Below, one piece after another: positions 42,222-50,508 of a stretch of DNA of 64,000 nt. This DNA comes from Parvularcula sp038749595 (GTDB lineage: Bacteria; Pseudomonadota; Alphaproteobacteria; Caulobacterales; Parvularculaceae): the NCBI GenBank assembly GCA_038749595.1, contig JBCDHW010000001.1:186001-250000 (forward strand). Direction: 5' to 3'. Under the pieces are notes generated by a model. The model searched no databases and had not been told where the DNA came from. It worked only from the letters and a program-made list of their open reading frames with translations. Position numbers and translations under genes: made by a program. Each line of letters starts with the position of its first letter. The stretch's first letter is position 1.

Positions 42222-45077
42222 ATGCTAGACCGACTTACGACAATCCGTACGCGTCTTTTGAGCGGATTGACTGCATCGGCTTTACTCCAACTGGCGGCTT
42301 TGGCGGTTGCCGTGGTCGCGTTGTTTGCGACTGGCGAAGCCGTTCGCCAGGTGAGTACGGACAAACTCCCAGCCGCCGGTCTCGCCAATCAGCTCTCCTA
42401 CGCCTCGGAGCGCATGGGCGACAACGTTGCGGACCTTATCGCGTCGACGACCGATGAGGTTCGTGTGCAGAGCTTTGAGAGCTTTCAAGAGCGCTTTGAC
42501 GGGTCCGCGTCGCTTGTCGGCCAGCTTGAGATGCGCAACGCCTCCGATGGGCACCTGATTGCGCTTGAGGAAGCGCGGGTTGCGCTTCTCGGCGCTGCCC
42601 GCTCCGTCAACGAAGCGCAGCAAGGTGTGCTGACTTTCGGTGCCGAGCAGCGCGCTATGCGCGCCCAGGCGACAGAACTTCTCGGCGCTCTTCAAGAGGC
42701 AACCGAGGACGCCATCGACCAGGCCGAAGGTGCTGATATTGAAACCCTTTTGCGCCTGGGGCTTTCCGCCAATATCATCGCGACCATCTACGAAAACGTA
42801 GCGGGCGTTACAGACAGCGACGCGATCGCTGCGCTTGAGGAACGGTATGCGCTGTATGCCGATGATCTGCGGATCAATCTTGCGATCCTGCGGGATGCCG
42901 CGACGCCGGAAGTTCGTACGTTATCGGAGAGTTTTCTCGCGATCGGACCAGGCGAGACCGGCTTGTTTGAAACGCGCCGCAATGAGCAAGATGCGGTGAA
43001 GCGCGCATCCGCCGCGCGCAGCTTGGTCGAAGCCGCGGTCACCCGGCAGAATGATGCGATCACTGAGTTGGTGGCTGAGATCAGTGCGGATGCGGCCGAA
43101 GCGTCTCAGCGGACGCTTGATAATGTCGAGCTCAACACCACCATTCTCGGCATCATCGCGATTGTCAGTTTAGCGATGGCTTTTGGCCTCGGCTATTTTT
43201 ACGTCCACCGCGGGATCCTGCGCCGGATGGATCGGCTTGCGGCGATCATGGGCGAGGTTGCCGAGGGCAAGCTTGATGTCACGATCAACGGCTTAGACGT
43301 GCAAGACGAGATTGGCCGGATGGCGCGGGCGCTTGAAGTGTTCCGTCAGAACGCTGTGAAAGCTGAAAAGCTCAACAAAGACATGCTCGCGGCGCAGGAA
43401 GAGAAGCTTGAGGCGGAGCGCCGGGAACGCGAAGCGGCTGAGCAGCGCCGCATCGCCGAGCAACGCGCCGAAGAAGAGCGCCGTGAGGCTGAGGAAGCCG
43501 CGCGGTTGGAGCGGGAAGCTGCGGCGGAACGCGAACGTCAGCTCAAAGAAGAAGCGGCGAAGAAAGAAATGGAGGCGCGCGAGCGTCAACGTGAAGCCGA
43601 GGCTGAAGCTCTCCGTCAGCGTGCTGAGGAAGAAGCCCGCCTGATGCGTGAGAAGGCCGAGGCGGAAGAGCTCGCCCGTCAGGAGCGTGAGGCGGCTGCT
43701 GAACGTCAGCGTCAGGAAGAAGAAGAACGCCGCCAAGAGAAACTGGCCGCGGAAGAACGCGAGCGTCAGATCCGTGAGGAAGCGGCTGAGCGCGAGCGGA
43801 TCGCGAAAGAGAAGCAGCGTGAGGCTGAGGCAGAGGCGCTTCGTCAGAAGGCTGAGGAAGAGCAGCGCCGCATGGAAGAGCGCGCTGAAGCAGAGGCTCG
43901 CGCTATGAAAGAGCGCGAGGAAGCGGCTGAACGTGAACGCGAGCGCGAGGCTGAGGCGCAGCGCAAGATGGAAGAACAGCGCCGCGCGATGATCCAAAAG
44001 CTCGGCAGCTCGATCGGCGAAGTGGTGCGTGCGGCCCAAGCGGGTGACTTCTCGAAGACCGTTGAAGCGGACTTCGAGGACGATGAGCTCAACGACTTGG
44101 CTGAGAACCTCAACCGGCTTGTGGGTACCGTTAAGGGCGGCCTTGAGGAAACGATCACGGTCCTCCGTGCACTTCAGGATAGCGACCTGACCAAGCGGAT
44201 CGAGGGCCACTTTGAAGGTGCGTTTGCGGAGCTTCAGGACGGGGTGAACTTCTCCGCCGATGGCCTGAAGAACGTTCTGACCAACCTGCGCAGCACGTCG
44301 GGTAGCGTTGGCCGCTCGCTCAGTGAACTGATGGGCGGTGTGGATGAGCTGTCGGCCCAGACCTCGACCCAGGCGGCAACGCTAGAAGAGACCTCGGCGA
44401 GCTTGCAGAGCTTTACGACGACGGTGGAGCAGACCGCGAAGCGGACCTCAGAGATGCGCGAAGGTGCGCGCCAGACGCAAGAGCGTGCCGAAGAGGGCGG
44501 CGCCGTGATGACCGAAGCCAACGAGGCGATGGATCGTGTGGCCAAGTCCTCCAAGAAGGTGACGGAGATTACGTCCGTGATCGAATCGATTGCCTTCCAG
44601 ACAAACCTTTTGGCCCTCAACGCTTCGGTCGAAGCCGCGCGTGCGGGTGAGGCGGGCAAAGGCTTCGCCGTGGTCGCGGCAGAGGTGCGAAACTTGGCGC
44701 AATCAACGGCGAACGCATCGAAAGAGATCGGTACACTGATCGGTCAGTCGAATGATGAAATCAAGGCGGGCGTGAGCCTCGTCGGCCGGGCCGCGGATAA
44801 CCTCAAAGCAATCGTCGAGGAAGTCTCGCAGAACGTGGCGATCATCGACGAAATCTCGCAGGCGACCGACAGCCAGCATCTCACACTCCGCGAGATCAAC
44901 GCGGCGATGTCCGACCTCGATCGCCTGACCCAGGGCAACAACACCCTGGTGGATCGGAACAACCACGCGATCACCGAGGCCAAGAGCGAGTTCGACCATC
45001 TCGACCGTTTGGTGGCCGCCTTCAAGCTCGAGGGCGCGGTGTCAACGAAGGTGTATACGTCGCAAGACGCCGCATAA
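42222..45077 (+). CDS. Methyl-accepting chemotaxis protein with very long charged helix
   Basis: Chemoreceptor of 951 aa. The order is TM1 (~10-38), a helical periplasmic sensor domain (~40-300), TM2 (~306-331, ILGIIAIVSLAMAFGLGYFY), and HAMP (~332-380, RRMDRLAAIMGEVAEGKLDV). An Arg/Glu/Ala-rich uninterrupted helix of ~200 residues (~383-590) follows, then a second HAMP-like segment (~590-650, EVVRAAQAGDFSKTVEADFE). The MCP signalling domain (~700-935) has the tip IAFQTNLLALNASVEAARAG. The long charged helix, with internal repeats such as REAEAEALRQ twice, is unusual for a chemoreceptor. No CheW-binding tail pentapeptide is evident. The signal sensed is unknown. Confidence 0.9.
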   Translation: MLDRLTTIRTRLLSGLTASALLQLAALAVAVVALFATGEAVRQVSTDKLPAAGLANQLSYASERMGDNVADLIASTTDEVRVQSFESFQERFDGSASLVGQLEMRNASDGHLIALEEARVALLGAARSVNEAQQGVLTFGAEQRAMRAQATELLGALQEATEDAIDQAEGADIETLLRLGLSANIIATIYENVAGVTDSDAIAALEERYALYADDLRINLAILRDAATPEVRTLSESFLAIGPGETGLFETRRNEQDAVKRASAARSLVEAAVTRQNDAITELVAEISADAAEASQRTLDNVELNTTILGIIAIVSLAMAFGLGYFYVHRGILRRMDRLAAIMGEVAEGKLDVTINGLDVQDEIGRMARALEVFRQNAVKAEKLNKDMLAAQEEKLEAERREREAAEQRRIAEQRAEEERREAEEAARLEREAAAERERQLKEEAAKKEMEARERQREAEAEALRQRAEEEARLMREKAEAEELARQEREAAAERQRQEEEERRQEKLAAEERERQIREEAAERERIAKEKQREAEAEALRQKAEEEQRRMEERAEAEARAMKEREEAAEREREREAEAQRKMEEQRRAMIQKLGSSIGEVVRAAQAGDFSKTVEADFEDDELNDLAENLNRLVGTVKGGLEETITVLRALQDSDLTKRIEGHFEGAFAELQDGVNFSADGLKNVLTNLRSTSGSVGRSLSELMGGVDELSAQTSTQAATLEETSASLQSFTTTVEQTAKRTSEMREGARQTQERAEEGGAVMTEANEAMDRVAKSSKKVTEITSVIESIAFQTNLLALNASVEAARAGEAGKGFAVVAAEVRNLAQSTANASKEIGTLIGQSNDEIKAGVSLVGRAADNLKAIVEEVSQNVAIIDEISQATDSQHLTLREINAAMSDLDRLTQGNNTLVDRNNHAITEAKSEFDHLDRLVAAFKLEGAVSTKVYTSQDAA

Positions 45078-45100
45078 CGAATGTTGGGAAGCGCAGGGGG

Positions 45101-45137
45101 AAAGCCCGGCTGGACGAGGGGCCAGCCGGGCTTTTTT
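45101..45137 (+). terminator. Rho-independent terminator of the chemoreceptor gene
   Basis: AAAGCCCGGCTGG (45101-45113) pairs perfectly with CCAGCCGGGCTTT (45122-45134) over an 8-base loop and is followed by Ts, 24 bases after the stop. Confidence 0.93.
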
Positions 45138-45187
45138 CTGCTTAGCGTTTGGGCTAGGACGAGTCTTCAGTATAGAGAGGGCTTGCC

Positions 45188-45511
45188 GTGATCGTATCGA
45201 CAACTGAGACCGTGCCCGGGCGTGAGACCGCGGAAATTATTGGGGTGGTTGCTGGTGAGGCAATCCTGGGGGTGAACGTCTTCCGCGATCTGTTTGCGGG
45301 CTTGCGCGATATTATCGGTGGACGCTCGGGCGGTTATCAAAAGGCCCTGCGCGAGGCCCGTGACCACGCCATGGCGGATATGCGTGAGGAGGCGCAGCGG
45401 CTTGGTGCGGATGCCATTGTCGCGGTGGATATCGACTATGAGTCCCTCGCCAACAATGGCGGCGGGATGCTGATGGTCAGCTGCAACGGGACAGCGGTGA
45501 AGCTCCGCTAG
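45188..45511 (+). CDS. YbjQ/UPF0145 family protein
   Basis: Small cytosolic protein (107 aa) of the YbjQ (UPF0145) family, sometimes labelled a heavy-metal-binding domain. It has MIVSTTETVPGRETAEIIGV at the start, GVNVFRDLFAGLRDIIGGRS, YQKALREARDHAMADMREEA and LGADAIVAVDIDYE, all conserved in the family; it forms pentamers in known structures. The GTG at 45188 has AGAGAGG just upstream. Biochemical role unknown. Confidence 0.9.
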   Translation: MIVSTTETVPGRETAEIIGVVAGEAILGVNVFRDLFAGLRDIIGGRSGGYQKALREARDHAMADMREEAQRLGADAIVAVDIDYESLANNGGGMLMVSCNGTAVKLR

Positions 45512-45645
45512 AGCGCGCGAGCGGAGACCAGCGGTTCCTTTTTCGGCGGCTCGGCTCTGGTGACCGGACAAGATCCCCCTTTGCCCCGGGGCCGGTATGC
45601 GATACCGCGCGCGCCGTAGGACGTGCTGAATAAGGGACAATCGCC

Positions 45646-46584
45646 ATGACCACGCCGCTCGCGTTGCTTTTCCCCGGGCAGGGATCTCAAAAAGTCGGAA
45701 TGGGTAAAGACTTGGCTGAGAATTTCGCAGCCGCGCGCCTCGTGTTTGAAGAGGTCGATGAAGCGCTGTCCCAGAAGCTTTCGGCGCTGATGTTTGACGG
45801 GCCGCAGGATGAACTGTCGCTGACCACCAACGCCCAGCCAGCGATTGTCGCGTGCAGTGTGGCGGCGTTTCGGGTGCTTGAGGAGGAGGCTGGCCTCAGC
45901 CTTGATCCGGTTGTTGGATTGGCGGGGCATTCGCTGGGCGAGTATGCGGCCCATGCGTGTTCGGGCACCTTTGATCTGGCGACAACGGTGAAGCTCCTCC
46001 GTGTACGCGGCGATGCGATGCAGTCGGCGATGCCGGTTGGTGACGGCGCGATGGCCGCTGTGCTCGGTTTGGAGCTTGCGGCGGTCGAGGCTGTCGCTAA
46101 AGACCACGGCGTCGAGGTGGCCAACGACAATTCCCCAGGGCAGGTGGTGATCTCAGGCCCGGCCGCGGCAATCGATGCAGCGTGCGCAGCGATGAAAGAT
46201 GCCGGGGCGAAGCGCGCGCTGAAACTCGACGTCTCGGCGGCCTTCCATTCGCAAGGGATGATGCCTGCGCAGGAGCGGATGGCCGAAGCGCTCGCCGACG
46301 TGATGATCAGCACGCCAACGAAGCCGATCGTTGCGAATGTCGATCAGACCCGGGTGATGGCGCCGGAGGATGTGCGCCGTACCCTGACGGAACAGGTGTC
46401 AGGCCGGGTTCGCTGGCAAGACTGCGTCCAAGCGTTAAAAGCTGACGGTGCTGAGGTTTTCTTAGAACTTGGGGCGGGCAAGGTGCTTTCGGGCCTTGTC
46501 CGGAAGATTGATAAAGCGCTGACCACCGGCAATTTTGGCGAGACGACTGATCTCGACGCAGCGCGAGGGCTCATTAGCTCTTAA
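45646..46584 (+). CDS. fabD: Malonyl-CoA:ACP transacylase
   Basis: Loads malonyl groups onto acyl carrier protein for fatty-acid synthesis (312 aa). The N-terminus LALLFPGQGSQKVGMGKDLA, the nucleophile motif GLAGHSLGEYAAHA, the conserved Arg/His segments and FHSQGMMPAQERM are all present. The last 29 codons (LVRKIDKALTTGNFGE onward) recur in degraded form twice downstream (47357-47443 and 48299-48388). It heads the fab locus, but the next gene in the same direction (the fabG chimera) is 1.6 kb away. Confidence 0.97.
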   Translation: MTTPLALLFPGQGSQKVGMGKDLAENFAAARLVFEEVDEALSQKLSALMFDGPQDELSLTTNAQPAIVACSVAAFRVLEEEAGLSLDPVVGLAGHSLGEYAAHACSGTFDLATTVKLLRVRGDAMQSAMPVGDGAMAAVLGLELAAVEAVAKDHGVEVANDNSPGQVVISGPAAAIDAACAAMKDAGAKRALKLDVSAAFHSQGMMPAQERMAEALADVMISTPTKPIVANVDQTRVMAPEDVRRTLTEQVSGRVRWQDCVQALKADGAEVFLELGAGKVLSGLVRKIDKALTTGNFGETTDLDAARGLISS

Positions 46585-46628
46585 TACGGCTCAATGCGCG
46601 GCGATCCGGCATCGGGATCCGGCGATCA

Positions 46629-47222
46629 TCACTGTGCGGACAATCGTCTCCATCCTGCCGCAAGCAATGCCGTTGCGAAGAGGACGACGGCGGGGGGCGC
46701 CGGAATGTTGGGGACCACGGCTTCGGGTTCGGTTCCGATCCGGAAGGTGATCGTGTCGGCTGGGAGTTGCCACGTGTATATGCCTGGCCGGGCGCCGATG
46801 CTGTCGAGGCTCTGCCGGGTGGCAAAGGCCGATGCGGCGATCATGTCGCCTGACTGGAAGCCTTCGGAGACCCAGATGATCCCTTCGGAAGCCGTCACGT
46901 CGGTGAAGAAGCTGTTGGTGCCGGTGAAGGTCCCGATCAGGCTGATTGCACCGTTTCCGAAGATGCGCGGGAAGCTTCCGGCGACATCGTAGCGTTCAAT
47001 AGGCCCCTGGGCTGCGCCCAAGATCCCCATGCTCGGGCCAGCGATCATGCCGTTGAGGAATTCGTTGCTGCCCTGGGATGTGAGCCCGCTCAGGTTCAGG
47101 GTCCCGCGCGCTTCGAGATAGAGGTCGCGGCCTTCCTCCCAGACGAAGACCTGGACCGCCGCGGAGGCTGCGCTGGTCAGCGCGAGCGCTGCTGCCATTC
47201 CCATCGCCAATAGCTTTTTCAT
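46629..47222 (-). CDS. PEP-CTERM-type exported protein, tandem copy A
   Basis: Exported protein (197 aa) with a signal peptide (KKLLAMGMAAALALTSAASA). A beta-rich body contains SLIGTFTGTNSFFTD, GIIWVSEGFQSGD and DTITFRIGTEPEA. The sorting tail is VVPNIPAPPAVVLFATALLA then GWRRL, i.e. a Pro-x-Pro motif, one helix and a basic end. This is the PEP-CTERM/VPxPA pattern recognised by exosortases. It is paralogous to copy B at 47450. GGAGGAGG lies upstream of the ATG. It is inserted on the opposite strand between fabD and fabG. Confidence 0.82.
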   Translation of the reverse strand: MKKLLAMGMAAALALTSAASAAVQVFVWEEGRDLYLEARGTLNLSGLTSQGSNEFLNGMIAGPSMGILGAAQGPIERYDVAGSFPRIFGNGAISLIGTFTGTNSFFTDVTASEGIIWVSEGFQSGDMIAASAFATRQSLDSIGARPGIYTWQLPADTITFRIGTEPEAVVPNIPAPPAVVLFATALLAAGWRRLSAQ

Positions 47223-47347
47223 CGTTCCCCGCCTCCTCCGCGCGCGGGGGGGCATGCCACGGCGGGATTAAAACGAGTCAACGATTGGGAGGTTGCCCAC
47301 GGGGTCCGGCCGCCCCAGCAGGGTGCTAGGGCGCGCCCGTCGCCATG

Positions 47348-47443
47348 GTCTGGCTGGCCGAGAAAACCGACAACGGGCTCACCACCGGCACTGTCGGCGA
47401 GACGGAAAAACCCGATGCGGCCGAAGCGCTGATCGACCGCTAA
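47348..47443 (+). pseudogene. Relic of the fabD 3' end (first copy)
   Basis: The final 29 codons before the TAA at 47441-47443 align without gaps to the last 29 codons of fabD. TTG-x-x-GET is shared and about half of the residues are identical (LAEKTDNGLTTGTVGETE versus fabD LVRKIDKALTTGNFGETT). It resembles the second relic at 48300 more closely than fabD. An ATG at 47345 opens the frame (33 codons), but no ribosome-binding site is seen. Best read as a duplication scar left between the two PEP-CTERM genes. Confidence 0.75.
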
Positions 47444-47449
47444 GCCCGT

Positions 47450-48037
47450 TCAGCTGCGCTTGGTCTTGCGCAGGAAAGTCAGGGCGCCAGCGCCGAAAAG
47501 CGCGAGCGCCGGCGGGACCGGTACGATCTCAGCGTTTGGCGCGGTTCCGATGCGGAACGTGACCGTGTCGTTGGGCAGGGTCCAGACATAGACGCCGATA
47601 TCAGCACCGACCGAGGCCAAGCTCTCGTTTTCGGCGATCCCAGCGGCGAAAATCGAGTCGCCCGACTGGAAGCCTGACGAGACCCAAATGATACCGGTAT
47701 TCGCGCCAACCTCGTCAGTGAAGAAGGAGTTCGTGCCCGTGAACGTACCGAACAGATTGAAGCTGCCCGTGCCAAACGCGGGAGGCGTCGAACCGGGAAG
47801 GTCATAGCGGTCCGTCGGGCCCGTGCTGGCCCCAAGCCACCCGTTGGGCGCGCTGATGAGGAGTCCGTCGACAAAGTTTGCGGTGCCATTGAACGTGAGG
47901 CCGGTCAGGTCGAGCGTGCCCTCGGCCTGCAGCCGCAAGTCGCTGCCGTCTTCCCATAGGAACACATCGACCGCCGCAGACGCTGCGCCCATCGCCGCGG
48001 TGGCTGCCGCTAGCACGCCCAGAACAAAGTTTCTCAT
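47450..48037 (-). CDS. PEP-CTERM-type exported protein, tandem copy B
   Basis: Paralogue of copy A (195 aa, about half identical). It has a signal peptide (NFVLGVLAAATAAMGAASA), then VFLWEDGSDLRLQAEGTLDL, FNLFGTFTGTNSFFTDE, GIIWVSSGFQSGDSIFAAG and DTVTFRIGTAPNA. The exosortase-type tail is EIVPVPPALALFGAGALTFL plus RKTKRS. AAGGGG lies eight bases before the ATG at 48037. The two copies share their orientation, and each is followed on its right by a fabD 3' relic. Confidence 0.84.
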   Translation of the reverse strand: MRNFVLGVLAAATAAMGAASAAVDVFLWEDGSDLRLQAEGTLDLTGLTFNGTANFVDGLLISAPNGWLGASTGPTDRYDLPGSTPPAFGTGSFNLFGTFTGTNSFFTDEVGANTGIIWVSSGFQSGDSIFAAGIAENESLASVGADIGVYVWTLPNDTVTFRIGTAPNAEIVPVPPALALFGAGALTFLRKTKRS

Positions 48038-48187
48038 GATCACCCCTTCAGATTGTGGAACCGCACCAGGACATTGGCGCTGTGATCTGTCAACCTTAAC
48101 GCGTGCCCGACGGCTTTCTATCGGCCAAGTGCGTCGGCCTCGCGGCCTAAGGGTGACAGGGGCGGCGCCGCGCAGTAATGCCGCGCC

Positions 48188-48388
48188 ATGTTTGACCTCA
48201 CTGACAAAACCGCTCTCGTCACCGGTGCCACGGGCGGCATCGGCGAAGCCATCGCCAAGACCTTGCACGCTCAGGGGGTGACGGTCGCGCTCTCAGGCCT
48301 GGTCGAGAGAATCGACAAAGGGCGCACCACCGGCAACTTCGGCGAGACGAAAGAACGCCATGCTGCCTGGGCGTTGATCGAGACGTGA
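48188..48388 (+). CDS. Chimeric frame: fabG 5' end fused to fabD 3' end (66 codons)
   Basis: The first 37 codons are almost the same as fabG (LVTGATGGIGEAIAKTLHAQ region; only a few base changes over ~115 bases, with the first 62 bases identical). At LSG the frame switches to the last 29 codons of fabD (LVERIDKGRTTGNFGETK onward, ~17/29 identical) and ends at TGA. The join (CTCTCAGGCC, 48290-48299) coincides with a short stretch shared by both parents (CTTTCGGGCC in fabD, CTCTCGGGCC in fabG). That is what a tandem duplication between fabD and fabG leaves behind. The frame is intact and overlaps the next gene (GTGA), but it lacks the catalytic parts of FabG and is probably not an enzyme. Confidence 0.8.
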   Translation: MFDLTDKTALVTGATGGIGEAIAKTLHAQGVTVALSGLVERIDKGRTTGNFGETKERHAAWALIET

Positions 48389-48633
48389 AGGCGCTGACCG
48401 TCGCTGTACTGAGCACCGTCGGCCTGGCGGGGCTAGCGTATTGCCTCGTCGCCTTTCTGGTGACTGTGAGCGGGGGTGTTGAGCAGTCTGAGATTGCGGC
48501 TGGTCGTCAGTCCACGGCGGGTTATTTCATTGAATTCGTTTTACAGAGCGGGCTTGGCAGCCTCGGCCTCGTGTTTTGGGTCTCGTTGCTCTGTGTTTGT
48601 GGGGCCATCGGCTTGAAGGTCTTCGTTCGCTGA
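48385..48633 (+). CDS. Small two- to three-helix membrane protein
   Basis: Protein of 82 aa with hydrophobic segments at residues ~4-30 (VAVLSTVGLAGLAYCLVAFL) and ~50-80 (GLGSLGLVFWVSLLCVCGAI), joined by a polar loop. I do not recognise the family. The GTG at 48385 overlaps the stop of the fabG/fabD chimera (GTGA), so its translation may depend on that frame. It occupies the spacer that in the neighbouring duplicated units carries PEP-CTERM genes. Confidence 0.55.
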   Translation: MKALTVAVLSTVGLAGLAYCLVAFLVTVSGGVEQSEIAAGRQSTAGYFIEFVLQSGLGSLGLVFWVSLLCVCGAIGLKVFVR

Positions 48634-48696
48634 GCATTTTATCGGCTGCCGCATCGCGGGCGTGACAGAGCGGGCCGACGGGCCTATCGGTGCGGG

Positions 48697-49434
48697 ATGT
48701 TTGACCTCACTGACAAAACCGCTCTCGTCACCGGTGCCACGGGCGGCATCGGCGAAGCTATCGCCAAGACCATGCACGCGCAGGGGGCGACGGTCGCCCT
48801 CTCGGGCCGAAATGAAGCGAAGCTCGAGGCGCTGGCCTCAGAGCTTGGCGAGCGCGTGCACATCCTGCCCGCCGACCTTTCGGATCTTGAGGCGTGCGAT
48901 GCCCTGCCGGGCCGGGCGCAGGAGGCGATGGGCGGGCTCGCGATCCTCGTCGCGAACGCTGGGATCACCCGGGATAACCTGATGATGCGGATGAAGGCGG
49001 AGGACCTGGAAGAGGTCTTGCGCGTCAACCTGATGTCCACCTGGCACCTGGCCAAAGCTTGCTTACGCGGGATGATGAAGGCGCGGACGGGCCGGATCAT
49101 CGGGGTGACTTCCGTCGTCGGCGTCACCGGCAATCCGGGGCAGACCAACTACGCCGCGTCAAAGGCGGGCATGATCGGCATGATGAAATCCCTCGCTGCT
49201 GAGGTCGCGAGCCGGGGTGTCACCGCGAATTGCATCGCGCCGGGCTTCATCGCCACGCCGATGACCGAAGCCCTGACCGACGACCAAAAGGGCAAGATCA
49301 ACGAAGCGATCCCCGCTGGCCGGATGGGTACCCCGGAGGACATCGCCGCCGCCGCCGCCTACCTCGCCAGCGACCAAGCCGCCTACGTCACGGGCCAAAC
49401 CCTTCACGTGAACGGCGGCATGGCGATGATTTAG
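48697..49434 (+). CDS. fabG: 3-oxoacyl-ACP reductase
   Basis: NADPH-dependent short-chain reductase of fatty-acid elongation (245 aa). The cofactor loop ALVTGATGGIGEAIAKT, the structural NAG motif (VANAGITRDNLMM), the catalytic Ser/Tyr-x3-Lys (GVTSVVGVTGNPGQTNYAAS, then K) and GFIATPMTEAL are all present. The tail YVTGQTLHVNGGMAMI is typical. The 35 bases before its ATG are alignable (GTGACA at the same distance) with those before the chimera at 48188, so the duplicated block included the leader. Confidence 0.97.
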   Translation: MFDLTDKTALVTGATGGIGEAIAKTMHAQGATVALSGRNEAKLEALASELGERVHILPADLSDLEACDALPGRAQEAMGGLAILVANAGITRDNLMMRMKAEDLEEVLRVNLMSTWHLAKACLRGMMKARTGRIIGVTSVVGVTGNPGQTNYAASKAGMIGMMKSLAAEVASRGVTANCIAPGFIATPMTEALTDDQKGKINEAIPAGRMGTPEDIAAAAAYLASDQAAYVTGQTLHVNGGMAMI

Positions 49435-49445
49435 GGCGCGCGAGC

Positions 49446-50438
49446 GTGGCGCCGACGTCGAGCAATCAGCGGACGCCGTCCGTGTGGGTCAGGCTTCTCG
49501 TGCTGGCGGGTTTCGCTTACGCCGTGGTGTTTGCGGCCGCATTGGTGGATCGCTCCGCCTTCTTGCCGACGGGCTGGCTTTTCGACCTCGCAGCGCAGCT
49601 CACCCCGTTTCTTGTGGTTGGTGGCCTCGTGCTCGCACTTGGTTTTCTCGGCACCGCGCGGCCTGGCGGCGCAATCATCTTCGGTCTGATTGCTCTGGTG
49701 AACCTAGAGCACTACGCGCGACCCGGTCCCATTGCAGTTGCAGAGTCTGTCTTTGATCCGTCAGCGGATCGTGTGCGTCTTCTGTCAGCGAACATCTTCC
49801 AACGCTCGCAAGCACTCTCAAACATCGCCGTCGCCGCGAAAGAACGGGATGTCGATATCATCGGCATCGTGGAGATGCCGGAAGCGGACTGCTCAGTGTT
49901 GCGACAAATGTTCGGCTCGGACTGGTTTTGCCTGATTGTCGACAAAGACCCGCGCGGAGTGCGGCTTAATAGGGTGTCGGCGCTCGTCGCTCGGTGGGAA
50001 CCTTCTAAGGTTGAGGTGCACCACGATCAGGCCTTTGGCGGGCGCGCAATTATCGAGGCACGCTTCTCTGTTGGGCAAGAGTCCGTCAACACTATTGTGT
50101 TGCATCCGCTGCCACCTGGTAGCCCTCAGTATACCGATCAACGAAATGCTGTCCTTCACCATGCGGCTCAGCTTGCCAGGGGCATGCCGAACAGCGTGGT
50201 GATGGGCGATTTCAACACCACACCTTGGGCGCGTACCTACAGAACGTTTCACGGAAAGCGCGCTAGCGACCCACGATTTCACTCCACATGGCTGACCAAG
50301 TGGCCTTTTCTCGGTTTGCCGATCGATCATATAATCTTAGACGACGCTCTTCTCCTCGGTGAGATGCAGGTGCTTTCGGCTGTCGGATCGGATCATTACC
50401 CGCTTTTTGCTGAAATCCTTCTGCCTGCGGATGAATGA
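49446..50438 (+). CDS. Endonuclease/exonuclease/phosphatase-family membrane protein
   Basis: Protein of 330 aa. Three N-terminal hydrophobic helices (~15-95) precede an EEP domain. LLSANIFQRSQAL carries the metal-site Asn, DIIGIVEMPEADC the metal Glu, VVMGDFNTTPWARTY the Asp/Asn pair, and LPIDHIILD and GSDHYPLFAEI the catalytic His. The helices-plus-EEP layout is common in bacterial envelope proteins; substrate unknown. The GTG at 49446 lies 11 bases after the fabG stop. It interrupts the usual fabG-acpP order, along with the next two genes. Confidence 0.82.
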   Translation: MAPTSSNQRTPSVWVRLLVLAGFAYAVVFAAALVDRSAFLPTGWLFDLAAQLTPFLVVGGLVLALGFLGTARPGGAIIFGLIALVNLEHYARPGPIAVAESVFDPSADRVRLLSANIFQRSQALSNIAVAAKERDVDIIGIVEMPEADCSVLRQMFGSDWFCLIVDKDPRGVRLNRVSALVARWEPSKVEVHHDQAFGGRAIIEARFSVGQESVNTIVLHPLPPGSPQYTDQRNAVLHHAAQLARGMPNSVVMGDFNTTPWARTYRTFHGKRASDPRFHSTWLTKWPFLGLPIDHIILDDALLLGEMQVLSAVGSDHYPLFAEILLPADE

Positions 50439-50508
50439 ATGCCAACATTTTGTATGTGGCAGGTCCCCGAAAAACTACTGTGTACGAATGAGATTGAGGA
50501 GTTTCTCC

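Noticed and set aside
43400..43990. DNA repeats inside the chemoreceptor as a CRISPR or mobile repeat
   Set aside because: They are codon repeats of the Arg/Glu/Ala helix, in frame and without regular spacers.
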